A stretch of DNA of 64,000 nucleotides, taken from NCBI GenBank assembly GCA_022414725.1, contig CM039464.1, forward strand, positions 56,144,425 to 56,208,424, in the 5' to 3' direction. The notes beneath the pieces are model-generated. The model saw only the letters and a program-made list of their open reading frames with translations, did no database searches and was not told the origin of the DNA. A program made the position numbers and the translations under genes. Shown one piece after another: positions 31,130 through 41,562 of this stretch. Each line of letters starts with the position of its first letter. Within the stretch, counting starts at the first letter, position 1. Origin of the DNA: Microglena sp. YARC. Taxonomy: Eukaryota > Chlorophyta > Chlorophyceae > Chlamydomonadales > Chlamydomonadaceae.

Positions 31130-32757
31130 AAGCTGTCCAAAGGGGGTCCTCGGACAACACCATCAAACCGGGGGGGTGGCTAGGGGGGGCGGGACCCCCC
31201 ACGATAGCCGGTGGCGGAAGAAGGAGTGTGGGACGAGTGTGTAGCAGATTCCATGCGCCGGCGGGTACACACAATGGTATGTGCGGATCGGACGGCATGC
31301 AGGTGGAGGGAGTGGAGGAGGCGGGTGGTGTCAGTAGGATGGATACCGAGAGAAGAAAAAATGGGAATAAGGGGGGCGAAGAGGGTACCGAAGGAGCCGA
31401 GGATGATGGGGTCCGGGGAGATGACCCGCCAACCAGCAGCGAGAAGAGCCGAACGGAGGGTGGAATGCTGAGCGCGTTTAATGGCTAGGGTGGTATGATA
31501 GCGGGCGTCCCAAGTGTATGTGAGTTCACAGAGATAGACAGTGTGGGCGGCCTGGAGGGTGGAAAGTTCTGACGGGGTGAGGGTGGCGTCGTGGGAGGGG
31601 GCGTCAAAAGGGGAGAGACTGGAAAGGAAGAGGATATCGGGGCGCAATTTGGCGACAGGGGTACAAGAGCAAGGGTGGAGGCATGCACAAGTGGGTGGGA
31701 GGTGTGGGAGGAGCCAAGGGGGTAGGCGGGTGTTGGAGACACCGAGTGGGAGGGTGTTTCTCGAAGATGCGTCAACATAGAATGTGGAGCGGCCGAGGGA
31801 GCCAGCACATATGGCGTCATAGATTTGAAGGACAGCGGCGTTGTGTCGGGCAATGTAGAGGGCACCGAACTTCGGGTGGGAGCATGAGGCAAGAAGGTGG
31901 GCCGATGTGTCATGGGAGTGGCAAAAATGGCAAGATCCATCGAGGATGGGTGGGTTGCATTGAGTATAGGGTTCGGGGGGTATGCGTTTGTGAGGGACAG
32001 AGGCCGTCCAAAACATGTTGAAACGGAATTTGAGGATTGTGCGGATGTGAGGGAAGGAGCAGGAGCGCCACATATGAGAGGAGTGTTCGGGAAGGATCAT
32101 GGCTGGTGGGGGTGGGAGAGGCTGTTGGGTCGGAGGAGTTGTAGGTGTGGGGGGTGGGAGGGGGGGCAGGGGGTTGGGAGAGTGGTGGGTGAAGGGGGTA
32201 CAGCGGAGAAGACACGAGCGACAGAGGGGCAAGGGGAACTTGGTAAGGTCATGTGTGTGCTATAGGTATTGAGAAAGGTTGTTAGGGAGGCCGTGATGTC
32301 GGAGAGAAGGCGGTAAGGCGGGTGTGGGTTGGAGGGCGTAGGTAGAGGTTGGAAGCATGGCCAGGCTGGGAGGCTGTGGAGGTGGCTCGGGTGAGAAATA
32401 GAGAAGTCGAAGGTACAAGAGGAGGGGTTATCGAGGGCATAGCGGGCACCCTTGTCAGCAATGTCGTTGCCTAGGATGCCGGTGTGGGATCGCACTTTGT
32501 AGAAAATCGTGGGGGTGGAGGAGTGAAGGCGGTCAAAGAGGAGTTGGCGGATGGAAATGAGGATGGGAAGATGTTTATGAAAGGGGATGGAGTTGGGAAG
32601 ATAGACGATGCGGCGGATAAGGTGTAGACTGGAGAGGGAGTCTGTGTAGATGCGAACTAGGTCCAGAGGGTGGTGTGTGCCGGCGTGCTGGAGGGCGGCA
32701 AGAATGCTTGGGAGTTCTGCGCGTAGGATGGTGTTGATGGTGTAAGGGTGGATTTCC
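31130..32757 (-). pseudogene. LINE fragment: RNase H, CCHC finger, probable restriction-like endonuclease
   Basis: Minus-strand, two overlapping frames (32097-33035 then 31180-32232), implying a frameshift. The first holds a type I RNase H lacking its first Asp strand: ILRAELPSILAAL, IYTDSLSSLHLI, and YKVRSHTGILGNDIADKGA. The second holds a C-x2-C-x7-H-x4-C finger (CHFCHSHDTSAHLLASC). It is followed by RPDILFLSS, YLCELTY, and KRAQHSTLRSALLAAGWRV, which resemble the PD...E...K layout of the restriction-like endonuclease of R2/Dualen-type LINEs. Homology to 60144-62582 is clear in the same order. The reverse transcriptase is missing (5' truncation near 32757). Confidence 0.65.
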
Positions 32758-33310
32758 ATAGGCCGTGGATGGGTCTGGATGGGTTGAAAAGTACGAACAA
32801 CCAACGATCCATCCAGGCCTTCCATTTCCACAGAGCCCCTGGATGATTCGTATTTGTACGGATTGTACCGACGAAACACCCATCTATCCACGAGACCCAT
32901 CCAGATGGCAACATCCATCCCTGCCATCGACCGAGGGGTGGATTGGAAGAGTCTGGATGACTCGCAATTTTTCCGGTGCAGCCCGGCGCAGCCCGGCGCC
33001 GGTCTCTCTAGCGACCTGCCTTCTACCAGTTTCAATTCCCTCTCGTTCCCTCTGCTAGTTCGACCTCCCGAAATCTGCGACCTTCCTCAGTTTGACCCCC
33101 CTCACCCCGAAATCTGCGACCTCCCCCTGCTAGTTTCAATTCGATCTGCTAGTTTGACCTCACGAAATCTGTGACCTCCCTCTGCTAGTTTCACTTCCCG
33201 AAATTTCGAATTGCGTCAGATCTGATTCGAGGAACGGAAAATCCGAGACTTTCTGCATCTTCAGATTCTTCGGCATTTAAGCCACAGTGGATGGCCAGGT
33301 GATCATTCCC
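32758..33310. other. spacer with CCATCCA-rich and CTGCTAGTTT repeats
   Basis: 32757-32960 shares GGCCGTGGATGGGT, CATCCACGAG and related words with 48880-48990 (partly inverted), on the other side of the LTR stack. 33040-33220 repeats CTGCTAGTTTCAATTC and CCGAAATCTGCGACCT. No gene. Confidence 0.45.
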
Positions 33311-33563
33311 TGTTGGAGCACCATTGTTCCGTAGTCTGTTGTACGCTGACTCGCCTTCCCGCGTCCTTCACTTGGACCTATGATCTGAGTTATGCTGACG
33401 TATATTCCAGGTCATGCTGACCTGTTCTATAGTAAGAGTATAAAGCACTCCTCTCCTGATACGATACCTTTCACAGGCACAATGTAAGCTGGTCTGCTCG
33501 GTCTCCCGCCTCGTCTCCTCGTCTCCAGTCCGCCCATCCAATATGCTATGATGCCCTCTAACA
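33311..33563 (+). repeat. 5' LTR of C-LTR
   Basis: Starts TGTTGGAGCACCATTG and ends CCCTCTAACA. Partner at 48495-48749. The duplication TTCCC is immediately outside. Confidence 0.9.
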
Positions 33564-34007
33564 GGTGATGGTTCCCATACACGTTTCCACTGCTTGCGCA
33601 TCTTCGATGCGCTGATGCCCTCCGTTTTCTCCCCCCCCTACTGGATGATACTTGGACGACCTGCGAGTTCCTGTCTGGGGCAGGCGCATGTTCATCGTAC
33701 TTGCTCCCCCTCCGTGCTTGCTTCCACCTTTGGAGCAGCTGCGTGATTCCCGTTGTGTAAGCCCTCCCAGCGCGAGGCATTTTCTTTCCAACTGGCCCTG
33801 GCACTCATGTTCAGGATGACTAATGGCCCACACCACTGACACCAGAAAGCCGGAGGAGCTCCTTCTCTTCGGTACCGTTCCTGCGGTTTGGAATTTCTTG
33901 ATTCCGAGTGGCCCTCGCACTCCTGTTAATGATGGCCTAATGGCCCACACCAGAAATCCAGAGGAGCTTCTGCTCTTCGGTTCCGTTTCTGCGGTTTGGA
34001 ATTGCAT

Positions 34008-34262
34008 GGTCTCATGCCGCACCTCCATGAGAGAGCTCTGCGTTTCTTCCTGGTCTTATGCCGCACCTCCATGAGAGAGCTCTGCGTTTCTCCCCGGTCT
34101 CATGCCGCACCTCCATGAGAGAGCTCTGCGTTTCTCCCTGGTCTCATGCCGCACCTCCATGAGAGAGCTCTGCGTTTCTCCCTGGTCTTATGCCGCACCT
34201 CCATGAGAGAGCTCTGCGCTTCTCCCTGGTCTTCTGCCGCACCTCCATGAGAGAGCACTGCG
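34008..34262 (+). repeat. 44-bp tandem array inside C-LTR
   Basis: Nearly six units of GGTCTCATGCCGCACCTCCA then TGAGAGAGCTCTGCGTTTCT and CCCT. A looser ~117-bp duplication (CCGGAGGAGCTCCTTCTCTTCGG and relatives) precedes it at 33780-34005. Confidence 0.9.
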
Positions 34263-34274
34263 ATGTTTACTGCT

Positions 34275-34576
34275 TATCAGCTTGGATAACACTCCGGAGA
34301 GTGGACTTAGTGTGTGCAGCACGCCAATCTATAAATGCGGAGACGAGAATAAATATTACAAAAGATAGTGGAACCATAAAGGGACACCAGCGGAAGAAAG
34401 GGGGGCGGTAGCCTGGAACCTGGTCAGGGTACAGGTTAGACAGCGCGTGTCAGAAGAACCGATGACGCAGTCAACAGTAAGCTGACATAGTACTGTCAGG
34501 ACCGATAGTTCTAAGGAAGTACATAAGTAGTCACCAAGTCATAAAACGCGTGAGAGCACCGCAATTCATGCTGACA
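34275..34576 (-). repeat. 3' LTR of A-LTR
   Basis: 302 bp, reads TATCAGCTTGG...CATGCTGACA on the + strand. A purine tract (AGGTGGAG on the element strand) abuts its inner edge. A 20-nt A run follows near 34660. Confidence 0.92.
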
Positions 34577-34899
34577 CTCCACCTATGACACAGGTGACAT
34601 ACAATACTACTTCTCCACCTATGGCACTGGTGACATAGAACTATATGTAACAGATTGAAAAAAAAAAAAAAAAAAAAATCAAAGAACTCCGAAAAATCGA
34701 GAGAACTTCAAATGTAAACCCAAAGGTTTATAGGAAGGAATGAAACACGGCAAAAACCAAAATTTGCCAAGTTAGAAAATGATGAAAACCGAATATCAAA
34801 GATGGGTAACAACGGTATAGAAAACCCGATCCGGGAATAGGAACCTAATGCCATACAATGATAACCAAAGAAACCGATGTAACAAAAAAAAAAATTACC

Positions 34900-36311
34900 C
34901 TAAGAAGAAGCGGTCATCCCAAGCATCCGCATAAACCTCCAGAACACAGCAGGATCAAGGGGCTTGGTGAAGGGGTCAGCACAGTTGTCCTTGGTGTTAA
35001 CATAGGCAACATCTAGTGAACCGTCCTCCACCAGCTCCTTGATGTAGTGATGAATAACATCAATGTGCTTGCTGCGAGGGAGGAGCTGCCAGTCATTGGC
35101 CCATCTCAGAGACCCTATGTTGTCACCCTGAATGGTAACTAAAGCACAAGGCAGACCCAGATCCACCCTCAACTTCTGCAACCATTGCACCTCCCTGGCA
35201 GCCTGAGACAGGGCCTGATACTCAGCCTCACAAGAGCTAATGGCAACTGTAGGCTGCCTCTTGCTCATCCAGTTCACTATGCACCCTCCAGCCAGGACAG
35301 CAAAGCCAGTCTGAGATCTCCTGTCAGACCCATCATCAGCAAAGGATGAGTCACTAAAGACAGTAAAAGAGAAATCAGGGCTGTGTGTGTAAGTGAGTCC
35401 CAGGTGGGAATGTGACCTCAAATACAAAAGCAAACGCTTGGCTGCCCCCCCACAGGGGGACGGTAGGGTGAGCAGAAAACCTGGACAGGTAGCTCACAGC
35501 AAAGGCAATATCAGGCCTGGTGCAAGTAGCCAGGTATAGCAAAGCACCAACAAGAGAGAGGTACTGGCTATTAGAGGACAGGGGTTCTCCAGGTGGGTCA
35601 GTGACGGTGGACTTGTCCATGGGGGCACCAAACCTGGGCTTGGCAGCAGCAGTCAGACCAAACTGCTCCACCAGATCAACAATGTAGGAGTGCTGGGAGA
35701 GGTTGATCTGAACACACCTGCCGTCAGAGTCAAGTGTACAAGCCATGTCCAAGGAGAGGAACTGAACCGGCACACCCATCTCTTTGACCTCCCAGCCAGC
35801 TTTCTCCATAGCCTTGATCAGCAAAACATACCTATCCAGCTCACTAAAAGCACAGATAAAATCAGCAACATAGGTTAGGACATAGCTCCACCCACCATTA
35901 GAATCCCTCCTAAAAATACAGAGCAGGTTCCGCCTTGCACATAATAAAACCATGTGCAACCAAAACCCGCTTGACATCCATACTCCAAGCCCTGGGCGCC
36001 TGTTTCAAACCATAAAGGGACTTGATCAGCTTGCACACAAGGGGAACACCGTTAGGACCAAGTACCTTAAAGCCCTCAGGCTGGTGGCAGTACAGGTCCA
36101 GACCAGGTTCAAGGGGAGCATTCAGAAATGCAGTCTTGATGTCCAGCTGCCGAACAAACATCTTCCTATGAGTGATGGCAGCCAGGAGCACCCTCAGACC
36201 TGCTTTAGAAGAAACGGGGGCATATACATCATGAAAATCCAACCCAGGACGCTGCAGAAAACCACGAACCACAAAAACGTGCCTTGAAGCGAATAGAACC
36301 ATCAACCCCAA
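34900..36311 (-). pseudogene. A-LTR reverse transcriptase and RNase H, inactive
   Basis: Three overlapping minus-strand frames: 36311-35910 (RT N-terminus: LDIKTAFLNAPLEPGLDLY, SLYGLKQAPRAW), 35977-35375 (RT palm and thumb) and 35433-34900 (RNase H: FSDSSFADDGSDRRSQTGFA, SSCEAEYQAL, GDNIGSL, SKHIDVIHHY). The RT catalytic motif reads YVADF where the sister element has YVDDF; one essential Asp is replaced by Ala (codon about 35864-35866). Frame breaks fall in a T run (35912-35916, element sense) and a seven-G run (35445-35451) compared with the other copy. Confidence 0.85.
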
Positions 36312-38565
36312 CCTTCTTCACAAATAACCACCTGCCAGACAGGACCCTCTGTTTAAGAGGCAGTGGAGTGAGCGCCCAAGTGCCATGGGCATGTAGGGAC
36401 GCCATCTCATCCTTCATAGCAAGGAGCCATTGATCCCTGTCAGGGTTGGTGGGAAGCATGGCAGCTTTGAAGGTCAGTTCAGTGGAAGTGGAAATGTATG
36501 CTCCCACGTACAAGCAGTGTACTTGTACATGAGCAGCGGGGATATCAGCAGTATCAGCAGTAACCGGTAGTATAGCCCCCAGTGCAGAACTACTGCCTGG
36601 TTGAACAGGGCCGGCCTTATTTGCCTCTATATCAACGAAGCCTGGGTCGACCGGAACACCCCAGCCATACGCAGTATCGGAACCCGACCAGTGTTCCAGA
36701 TCATCACTTGCACTATCGGCAACGGCTACATCATCACATGGGCTTGACCCGAGTAATCCACCAGGGACGACAGGAGGCGTCTGAATGAACGACACCCGCG
36801 AGCCATCCGAGGTGGTCGGAGGATGGCGACTATTAGTCAATGGACCTGTTCCAGGTACCACTATGATCGAAGGCTGTCGTAATCCTAAATCTTCACCGAC
36901 GAAATGTGGCGCAGAGGAGGGCCTGGCGACCCCCTGCGATTCGGCTAAGATTTTATCTGAAAGAACTGCAGAATCTCGCCCGCCCAGTGCCTTCACACAC
37001 AATACAGCACCATCAGCCCCTGACCTGGGACGCAAGGTCATCCCATGATCAGGGCAGCGGTCGACAATTGGGGTTAGCAAAGGGTCAAGGGAATAAACCG
37101 TAGGCACAGGCATATGTCCGTTGATAGCGGCAGGGATGCGAGAGACATACGGCGACCCGTCATAGGGAGATAGCCCAGGAATACAGTTATGATCAAACTG
37201 CTCATAGAAGAGTACATCACGACTCTCTACTACCTGGCGCAACTTAGGAACCCAAACAAAATAACCCTTACTCACCAGGGAATACCCAACCAGTCTACCA
37301 GATAACGCCCTTTCGTCCAGCTTGTTGCGCTTCTTCCCATTGACTAACGTAACGTAGCAAGGGCATCCGAACACGCGCAACATCGACACATCAGGATGAA
37401 CCCCAAAGAAAAGCTCATGAGGAGTCTTATCTCCCTGATTGGGCAAGCGATTACGAAGGTAACACGCAGCTAGGAAGGCATAGGGCCAGAAAGACTTAGT
37501 TAGCTTAGACTCCAGGTGGATGCTCCTAGCTATAGACTGTAAGACCCCATTGTACCTCTCCACAGTTGCATTCTGCTGTGCAGTGTATGCCAAAGATAAC
37601 TCATGCACTGCCCCAACCGATATCAGCCAATCCTCAAACCACTTTACTATAAACTCCTTAGCCCTGTCAGACCTCAGGCACTTAAAGGCAAACCCGTGCA
37701 GCTGATTCATCCATCTGAGGATGATAGTCTGAACTGCTAAGGGAGCTTCATCCCTGGTCCTCAAGCACAACACTTCAGCATAGCCAGAGTGTTGGTCTGT
37801 GGGGCACAGAATATAAAACTCCCCACGCAGACCTCTAATAAGAACTGGCCCCATGATGTCCAAGTGAAGGCGTTGGAGAGGTGCATTGATCGGAGTAGTG
37901 CTTGCTTTAGGAAAAGGGAGACGTTTGCCCTTAGCCTTTTGACAAGCATCACAAGGGATCTTAGCCAGTTTTTGGACCTGGTTGAGTGAGAGGGGTAAGT
38001 TCTTAACCATACCCTTCTTGACAAGTCTGTGCATGGCATCATAGCCGGGGTGACCCAGCCGCCTATGCCACAGCCATTCAGGAGTGGTAGGGATAACAAC
38101 TCCACCGTCCTCATCAACATCAAGTGCAAAAGCTGGGTAATTGTCAGCACCAAACGAACAGCCACTGGTGGTGTAACAAGGCCTACATGCAAACTTGTAA
38201 ACACCATCACTGGAGGCAGGGAAGGACCAGAGAATAGAAGAGCCCTGATTGGCAGTGCAACTAATACTATCAAAAGAAATCTTGCAGTGGAGAGAATGAG
38301 CCACAGCATTTACTGACAGGAGGTTCACCGGACAGTGAGGTATGTAGAGAACATTAGTTAGAATGATTGGTGTTGGTAACCAATCACTACATAACTCAAT
38401 GGATCCCTTACCTACTGCCCGTTGAACCACACCATCACCAAATCGAACTGATGGCAGATTCAGTGGAACATCAAACACAGTGAACAAAGATCTATCACCT
38501 GTGATGGACATTCCAGCTCCAGAATCCACATGCCAGACACCCTCAGACAGGCTCGGACTACACAC
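36229..38565 (-). CDS. A-LTR protease and integrase region
   Basis: 778 codons on the minus strand. Protease active site VDSGAGMSITGD near the start; gag-pre-integrase zinc motif HRRLGH...CDAC; integrase core D (LHLDIMGPV), D (CLRSDRAKEFI) and E (NATVERYNG); then a variable linker and the first residues of the reverse transcriptase. The true frame continues upstream to the gag TAG codon near 38617, so the ATG used for the frame is not the biological start. The frame is lost at a five-T run (36273-36277), where the sister copy has four. Confidence 0.85.
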   Translation of the reverse strand: MCSPSLSEGVWHVDSGAGMSITGDRSLFTVFDVPLNLPSVRFGDGVVQRAVGKGSIELCSDWLPTPIILTNVLYIPHCPVNLLSVNAVAHSLHCKISFDSISCTANQGSSILWSFPASSDGVYKFACRPCYTTSGCSFGADNYPAFALDVDEDGGVVIPTTPEWLWHRRLGHPGYDAMHRLVKKGMVKNLPLSLNQVQKLAKIPCDACQKAKGKRLPFPKASTTPINAPLQRLHLDIMGPVLIRGLRGEFYILCPTDQHSGYAEVLCLRTRDEAPLAVQTIILRWMNQLHGFAFKCLRSDRAKEFIVKWFEDWLISVGAVHELSLAYTAQQNATVERYNGVLQSIARSIHLESKLTKSFWPYAFLAACYLRNRLPNQGDKTPHELFFGVHPDVSMLRVFGCPCYVTLVNGKKRNKLDERALSGRLVGYSLVSKGYFVWVPKLRQVVESRDVLFYEQFDHNCIPGLSPYDGSPYVSRIPAAINGHMPVPTVYSLDPLLTPIVDRCPDHGMTLRPRSGADGAVLCVKALGGRDSAVLSDKILAESQGVARPSSAPHFVGEDLGLRQPSIIVVPGTGPLTNSRHPPTTSDGSRVSFIQTPPVVPGGLLGSSPCDDVAVADSASDDLEHWSGSDTAYGWGVPVDPGFVDIEANKAGPVQPGSSSALGAILPVTADTADIPAAHVQVHCLYVGAYISTSTELTFKAAMLPTNPDRDQWLLAMKDEMASLHAHGTWALTPLPLKQRVLSGRWLFVKKVGVDGSIRFKARFCGSWFSAASWVGFS

Positions 38566-38603
38566 ATTTGAGAACCTAGAGGTGCAGGAGAATAGGACAG
38601 GGC

Positions 38604-38935
38604 TTACCTGCTACTTCTGCATAGCAAACCCATCAATTTGAGCCTGCAAGGAAGACAATTGCTTTGGAGTAAGGTGACCTGGAAGGGCCAGGTTAGCAGG
38701 CAACGGTGAAGGAAGCGTTGGTTCTGCACGACCAGGGACCCTTCGCAGGGCAGGGAACTTCGTCCAGCAACGGTCCTCCGAGTGACCATTCTTGTGGGGG
38801 CATGGTCCCCAGGTGTATTCCGGGCGCCTCTTGTTCGACCCAGAACCACCACCAGTCTTCTGCCGCCGCTGAAATGCAGCATTAGCAGGAAACTGAGGAG
38901 CGGTCCGGGACCAACCAGGATGCCTGGAATCCGAC
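38604..38935 (-). pseudogene. A-LTR gag C-terminal part
   Basis: Element-sense codons for SDSRHPGWSR, NAAFQRR, a zinc-knuckle-like YTWGPCPHKNGHSEDRC and QLSSLQAQIDGFAMQ followed by TAG. The first Cys of the knuckle seen in the sister copy is Tyr here. It is separated from the rest of gag (45987-47840) by the inserted element. Confidence 0.8.
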
Positions 38936-39329
38936 TGTCAGCATGAATTGCGGTGCTCTCAAGCGTTTTATGACTTGGTGACTACTTATGTACTCCCTTA
39001 GAACTATCGGCCCTGATAGCTTCCCATAGTGATAGCTTCCCGTAGAACTGAGTCATCCTTTAGTGACTCAGTGTCAGCTTCCTATTGACTGCCTGTCTCT
39101 CTGTGTCTTATCGGTCTCTCCCTGACATGTCCTGTGTTAAACAGTGTCAGGGTGACAAGATCCGGGCTTAGGGTCTATTCAGGTTACAGGCATCCACTTC
39201 GCCCACCGCTGGTGTCCTTTAGTGTACGTCCTTGCTTGTAACGTTATTCTCGTCTCTGTGTATAGATTGGCGCGTCTGTCTCCGCTGCATACATCTCTGT
39301 CCACTCTTAGAAGTGCTTAATAGCTGATA
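38936..39329 (+). repeat. 5' LTR of B-LTR with adjacent primer-binding candidate
   Basis: 394 bp. Immediately after it, GGTTCTGGGC (39330-39339) resembles GGTTATGGGC, the complement of the initiator tRNA-Met anticodon arm used by Drosophila copia (half-tRNA priming). A-LTR has GGTTATACGG at the same place. Assignment is tentative. Confidence 0.85.
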
Positions 39330-39366
39330 GGTTCTGGGCTTCATCTCGATCTACCACTGCTTTATA

Positions 39367-41562
39367 ATGCAACTTCCGCGTGGGCCTCCTGCCGGCTTCG
39401 AAAAGCTAACCCCACAGAATGGTTTGTCTTGGTCGCGCGGTATGGAGAGCGTCATTGTATCCAATGGCTGCGACCGCATTCTTCCGTTCAAGACTCGTGT
39501 ACCCACTGATTGGCTTGATGATTGCGCGCCAGCGGCCTCTGCTGCCTTAGATGAGTCTCCTTCCGCCATCATGGAAGACATCCCCCCCTACCAAACCTCC
39601 ATTTCTCTCCCTCCTTCTCCTCTTGTCCAACGCCTCCTTCCTGAGGTAGAGGATATTCTGATGCGTCTATGCTGCGTCTCGACTCAGATCATCAAATACA
39701 AGTCTTCTCCTCCGCCTCCTGATGCCCGTTTTGAGTATGACAATGCTGATCTGGCTCGCCATAAGCATGAAGATGGCTACTACACTGAGGATGACGATGA
39801 CGACGAAGAGGAAGACCTACAGAGTGCGCGGAGTGGTGACTTCGGTGGAGTCACACCTTCCACTGCCACTCGTGTTTTTGAGTCTCCGGTGTTTGAGCAC
39901 CAGTCGGCTCCTCCTCCTCCTCCTCCTCCTCCTGTCTACAAGCCTCCGACTGCTCCTCCGCATCCACCTGCGGTACCTGAGTTGGCTATGCCGACTTTGC
40001 TGAGAAGCTCGTCACTTGGTCCTTTGATTCCTCCCCTCCCCTTTGTTCGCAACCCTTCTGAGCGAGCTCTGGCTGGCTACCACACGCGGTCTCGTGAGAC
40101 TGCTGCTGCTGCCTCGAGTGTCCACAGCGATGCTGCTGGCCCCTCCCTGAATCCACCTCCACCTCCACCGGTGGAGCAGCCTCCTGCCCCTTCTCCTTTT
40201 CCTCCCCCCCTGCCCTACTACCCGAATCGCTCGCTGGGATGCTTATCCTGGGAGCACCTGCTTGATGGCTCCACACCTTCGCGCATGGATGTGCGGAGTT
40301 GCCGCCAAATTCGCCAGGCGCAGAAAGCTGGTGACTCCTTGGACCGCACTTTGTACGGTAGGATGGATCAGGCTGCCACTCGGGCTAATCTAGATACGAA
40401 GGGGCGGGCTAGGCGAGTAATGGTGTTCTCTGAGTTGGGTCATGCATGCCGTGCTTATCTGGGGCCTGTGCAGGCAGGGATTGACTACCCCCCTCCTGGT
40501 GGTGCTACCTTTGGTGGATTGGGAGTTCGAAATGCAAATCTACGCAAGTACCAGTTTGCCAAAGTTCCTCTCAGCTTTGTACCTCCTAGGCCAGATTTTG
40601 AGCTACTCGTAAATGTTGCGAGTTCTTTGGATGAGATTGAGAACCTTGATGACCAGCGTGCATATGATGCTGGCATCGCTGCCGAGTACTTTCTGTCGGT
40701 TCGCGCTATGTATGATGCCACGCCGTTTTCGCCTGTTGCCTCACCACCTGCCTCTCCTAGTCAGACTCGGGTAGATCCTGCACTGTTAGGATTTAGTACC
40801 CTGCCCCTTGCACGCCAGGAGTTCATGTGTCTCACCATGATGCTCGCGCACATGACGGAACCGATGGTACAGGTGTATCAGGATTTTGCTACACCTCGCG
40901 ATATCTTACTGCATATCAAGAGGCAGCATTCTGATGCCCTTGCTGCTCGGGTTCCCCTCATGCTTGTTGAGCTTCGTAGTGTGACCATGAACAACTCTGA
41001 ACCCGTGGATGTGTTCTTTCGCAGGGTGCGGCAATTGTGCACTGATCTTCGCAGTGCGGGATACCTGCAGCCGCAGCGTCACGCGATGCACACTATAATC
41101 AATGGCATCACTCACCCTCGATTCGATTCGCTGCGCCTCCAGTTTGGCTTTGAGTTGTACCAGAACAAGACCGTAGACTACTGGTCTTGTCTTGATGCTT
41201 ATAGATCGTTAGATTTCTTAAATGTGTCTCTCCCCAGGTCTGATCCAAGGCATCCTGGCTGGTCCCGCGACCCTCCCCAGATCCCTGCTAATGCTGCTTT
41301 CCAGCGGGGCAAGGGATCTGGTTCTCAGAGTTCCGGGGGCACCAAGAGGCGCTTGGATTGCACTTGGGGACCCTGTCGTTCGAAAACGAGCCACTCGGAA
41401 GACCGCTGCTTTACAAAGTATCCGGAACTCAGAAAGGCCAAGGGACGTGCACCTGGTTCTGAACCGGTGCCCGTAGCTTTGGCCCTTCCAGGGTCGCTTA
41501 CACGTACGCAGCTGTCGTCCTTGCAGGCTCAGATCGATGGGTACGCCATTTCAAAGAACTAG
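39367..41562 (+). CDS. B-LTR gag polyprotein
   Basis: 731 codons from ATG 39367 to TAG 41560-41562. An N-terminal region shared with A-LTR (MQLPRGPPA start) leads to acidic and long proline-rich stretches. A helical copia-type gag core follows at about residues 330-620 (e.g. LPLARQEFMCLTMMLAHMTE and DVFFRRVRQLCTDLRSAGY). A C-terminal zinc knuckle has spacing C-x4-C-x5-H-x4-C (CTWGPCRSKTSHSEDRC), wider than the usual C-x2-C-x4-H-x4-C. It should form the virus-like particle of the retrotransposon. Translation into pol would require passing the in-frame TAG. Confidence 0.85.
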   Translation: MQLPRGPPAGFEKLTPQNGLSWSRGMESVIVSNGCDRILPFKTRVPTDWLDDCAPAASAALDESPSAIMEDIPPYQTSISLPPSPLVQRLLPEVEDILMRLCCVSTQIIKYKSSPPPPDARFEYDNADLARHKHEDGYYTEDDDDDEEEDLQSARSGDFGGVTPSTATRVFESPVFEHQSAPPPPPPPPVYKPPTAPPHPPAVPELAMPTLLRSSSLGPLIPPLPFVRNPSERALAGYHTRSRETAAAASSVHSDAAGPSLNPPPPPPVEQPPAPSPFPPPLPYYPNRSLGCLSWEHLLDGSTPSRMDVRSCRQIRQAQKAGDSLDRTLYGRMDQAATRANLDTKGRARRVMVFSELGHACRAYLGPVQAGIDYPPPGGATFGGLGVRNANLRKYQFAKVPLSFVPPRPDFELLVNVASSLDEIENLDDQRAYDAGIAAEYFLSVRAMYDATPFSPVASPPASPSQTRVDPALLGFSTLPLARQEFMCLTMMLAHMTEPMVQVYQDFATPRDILLHIKRQHSDALAARVPLMLVELRSVTMNNSEPVDVFFRRVRQLCTDLRSAGYLQPQRHAMHTIINGITHPRFDSLRLQFGFELYQNKTVDYWSCLDAYRSLDFLNVSLPRSDPRHPGWSRDPPQIPANAAFQRGKGSGSQSSGGTKRRLDCTWGPCRSKTSHSEDRCFTKYPELRKAKGRAPGSEPVPVALALPGSLTRTQLSSLQAQIDGYAISKN

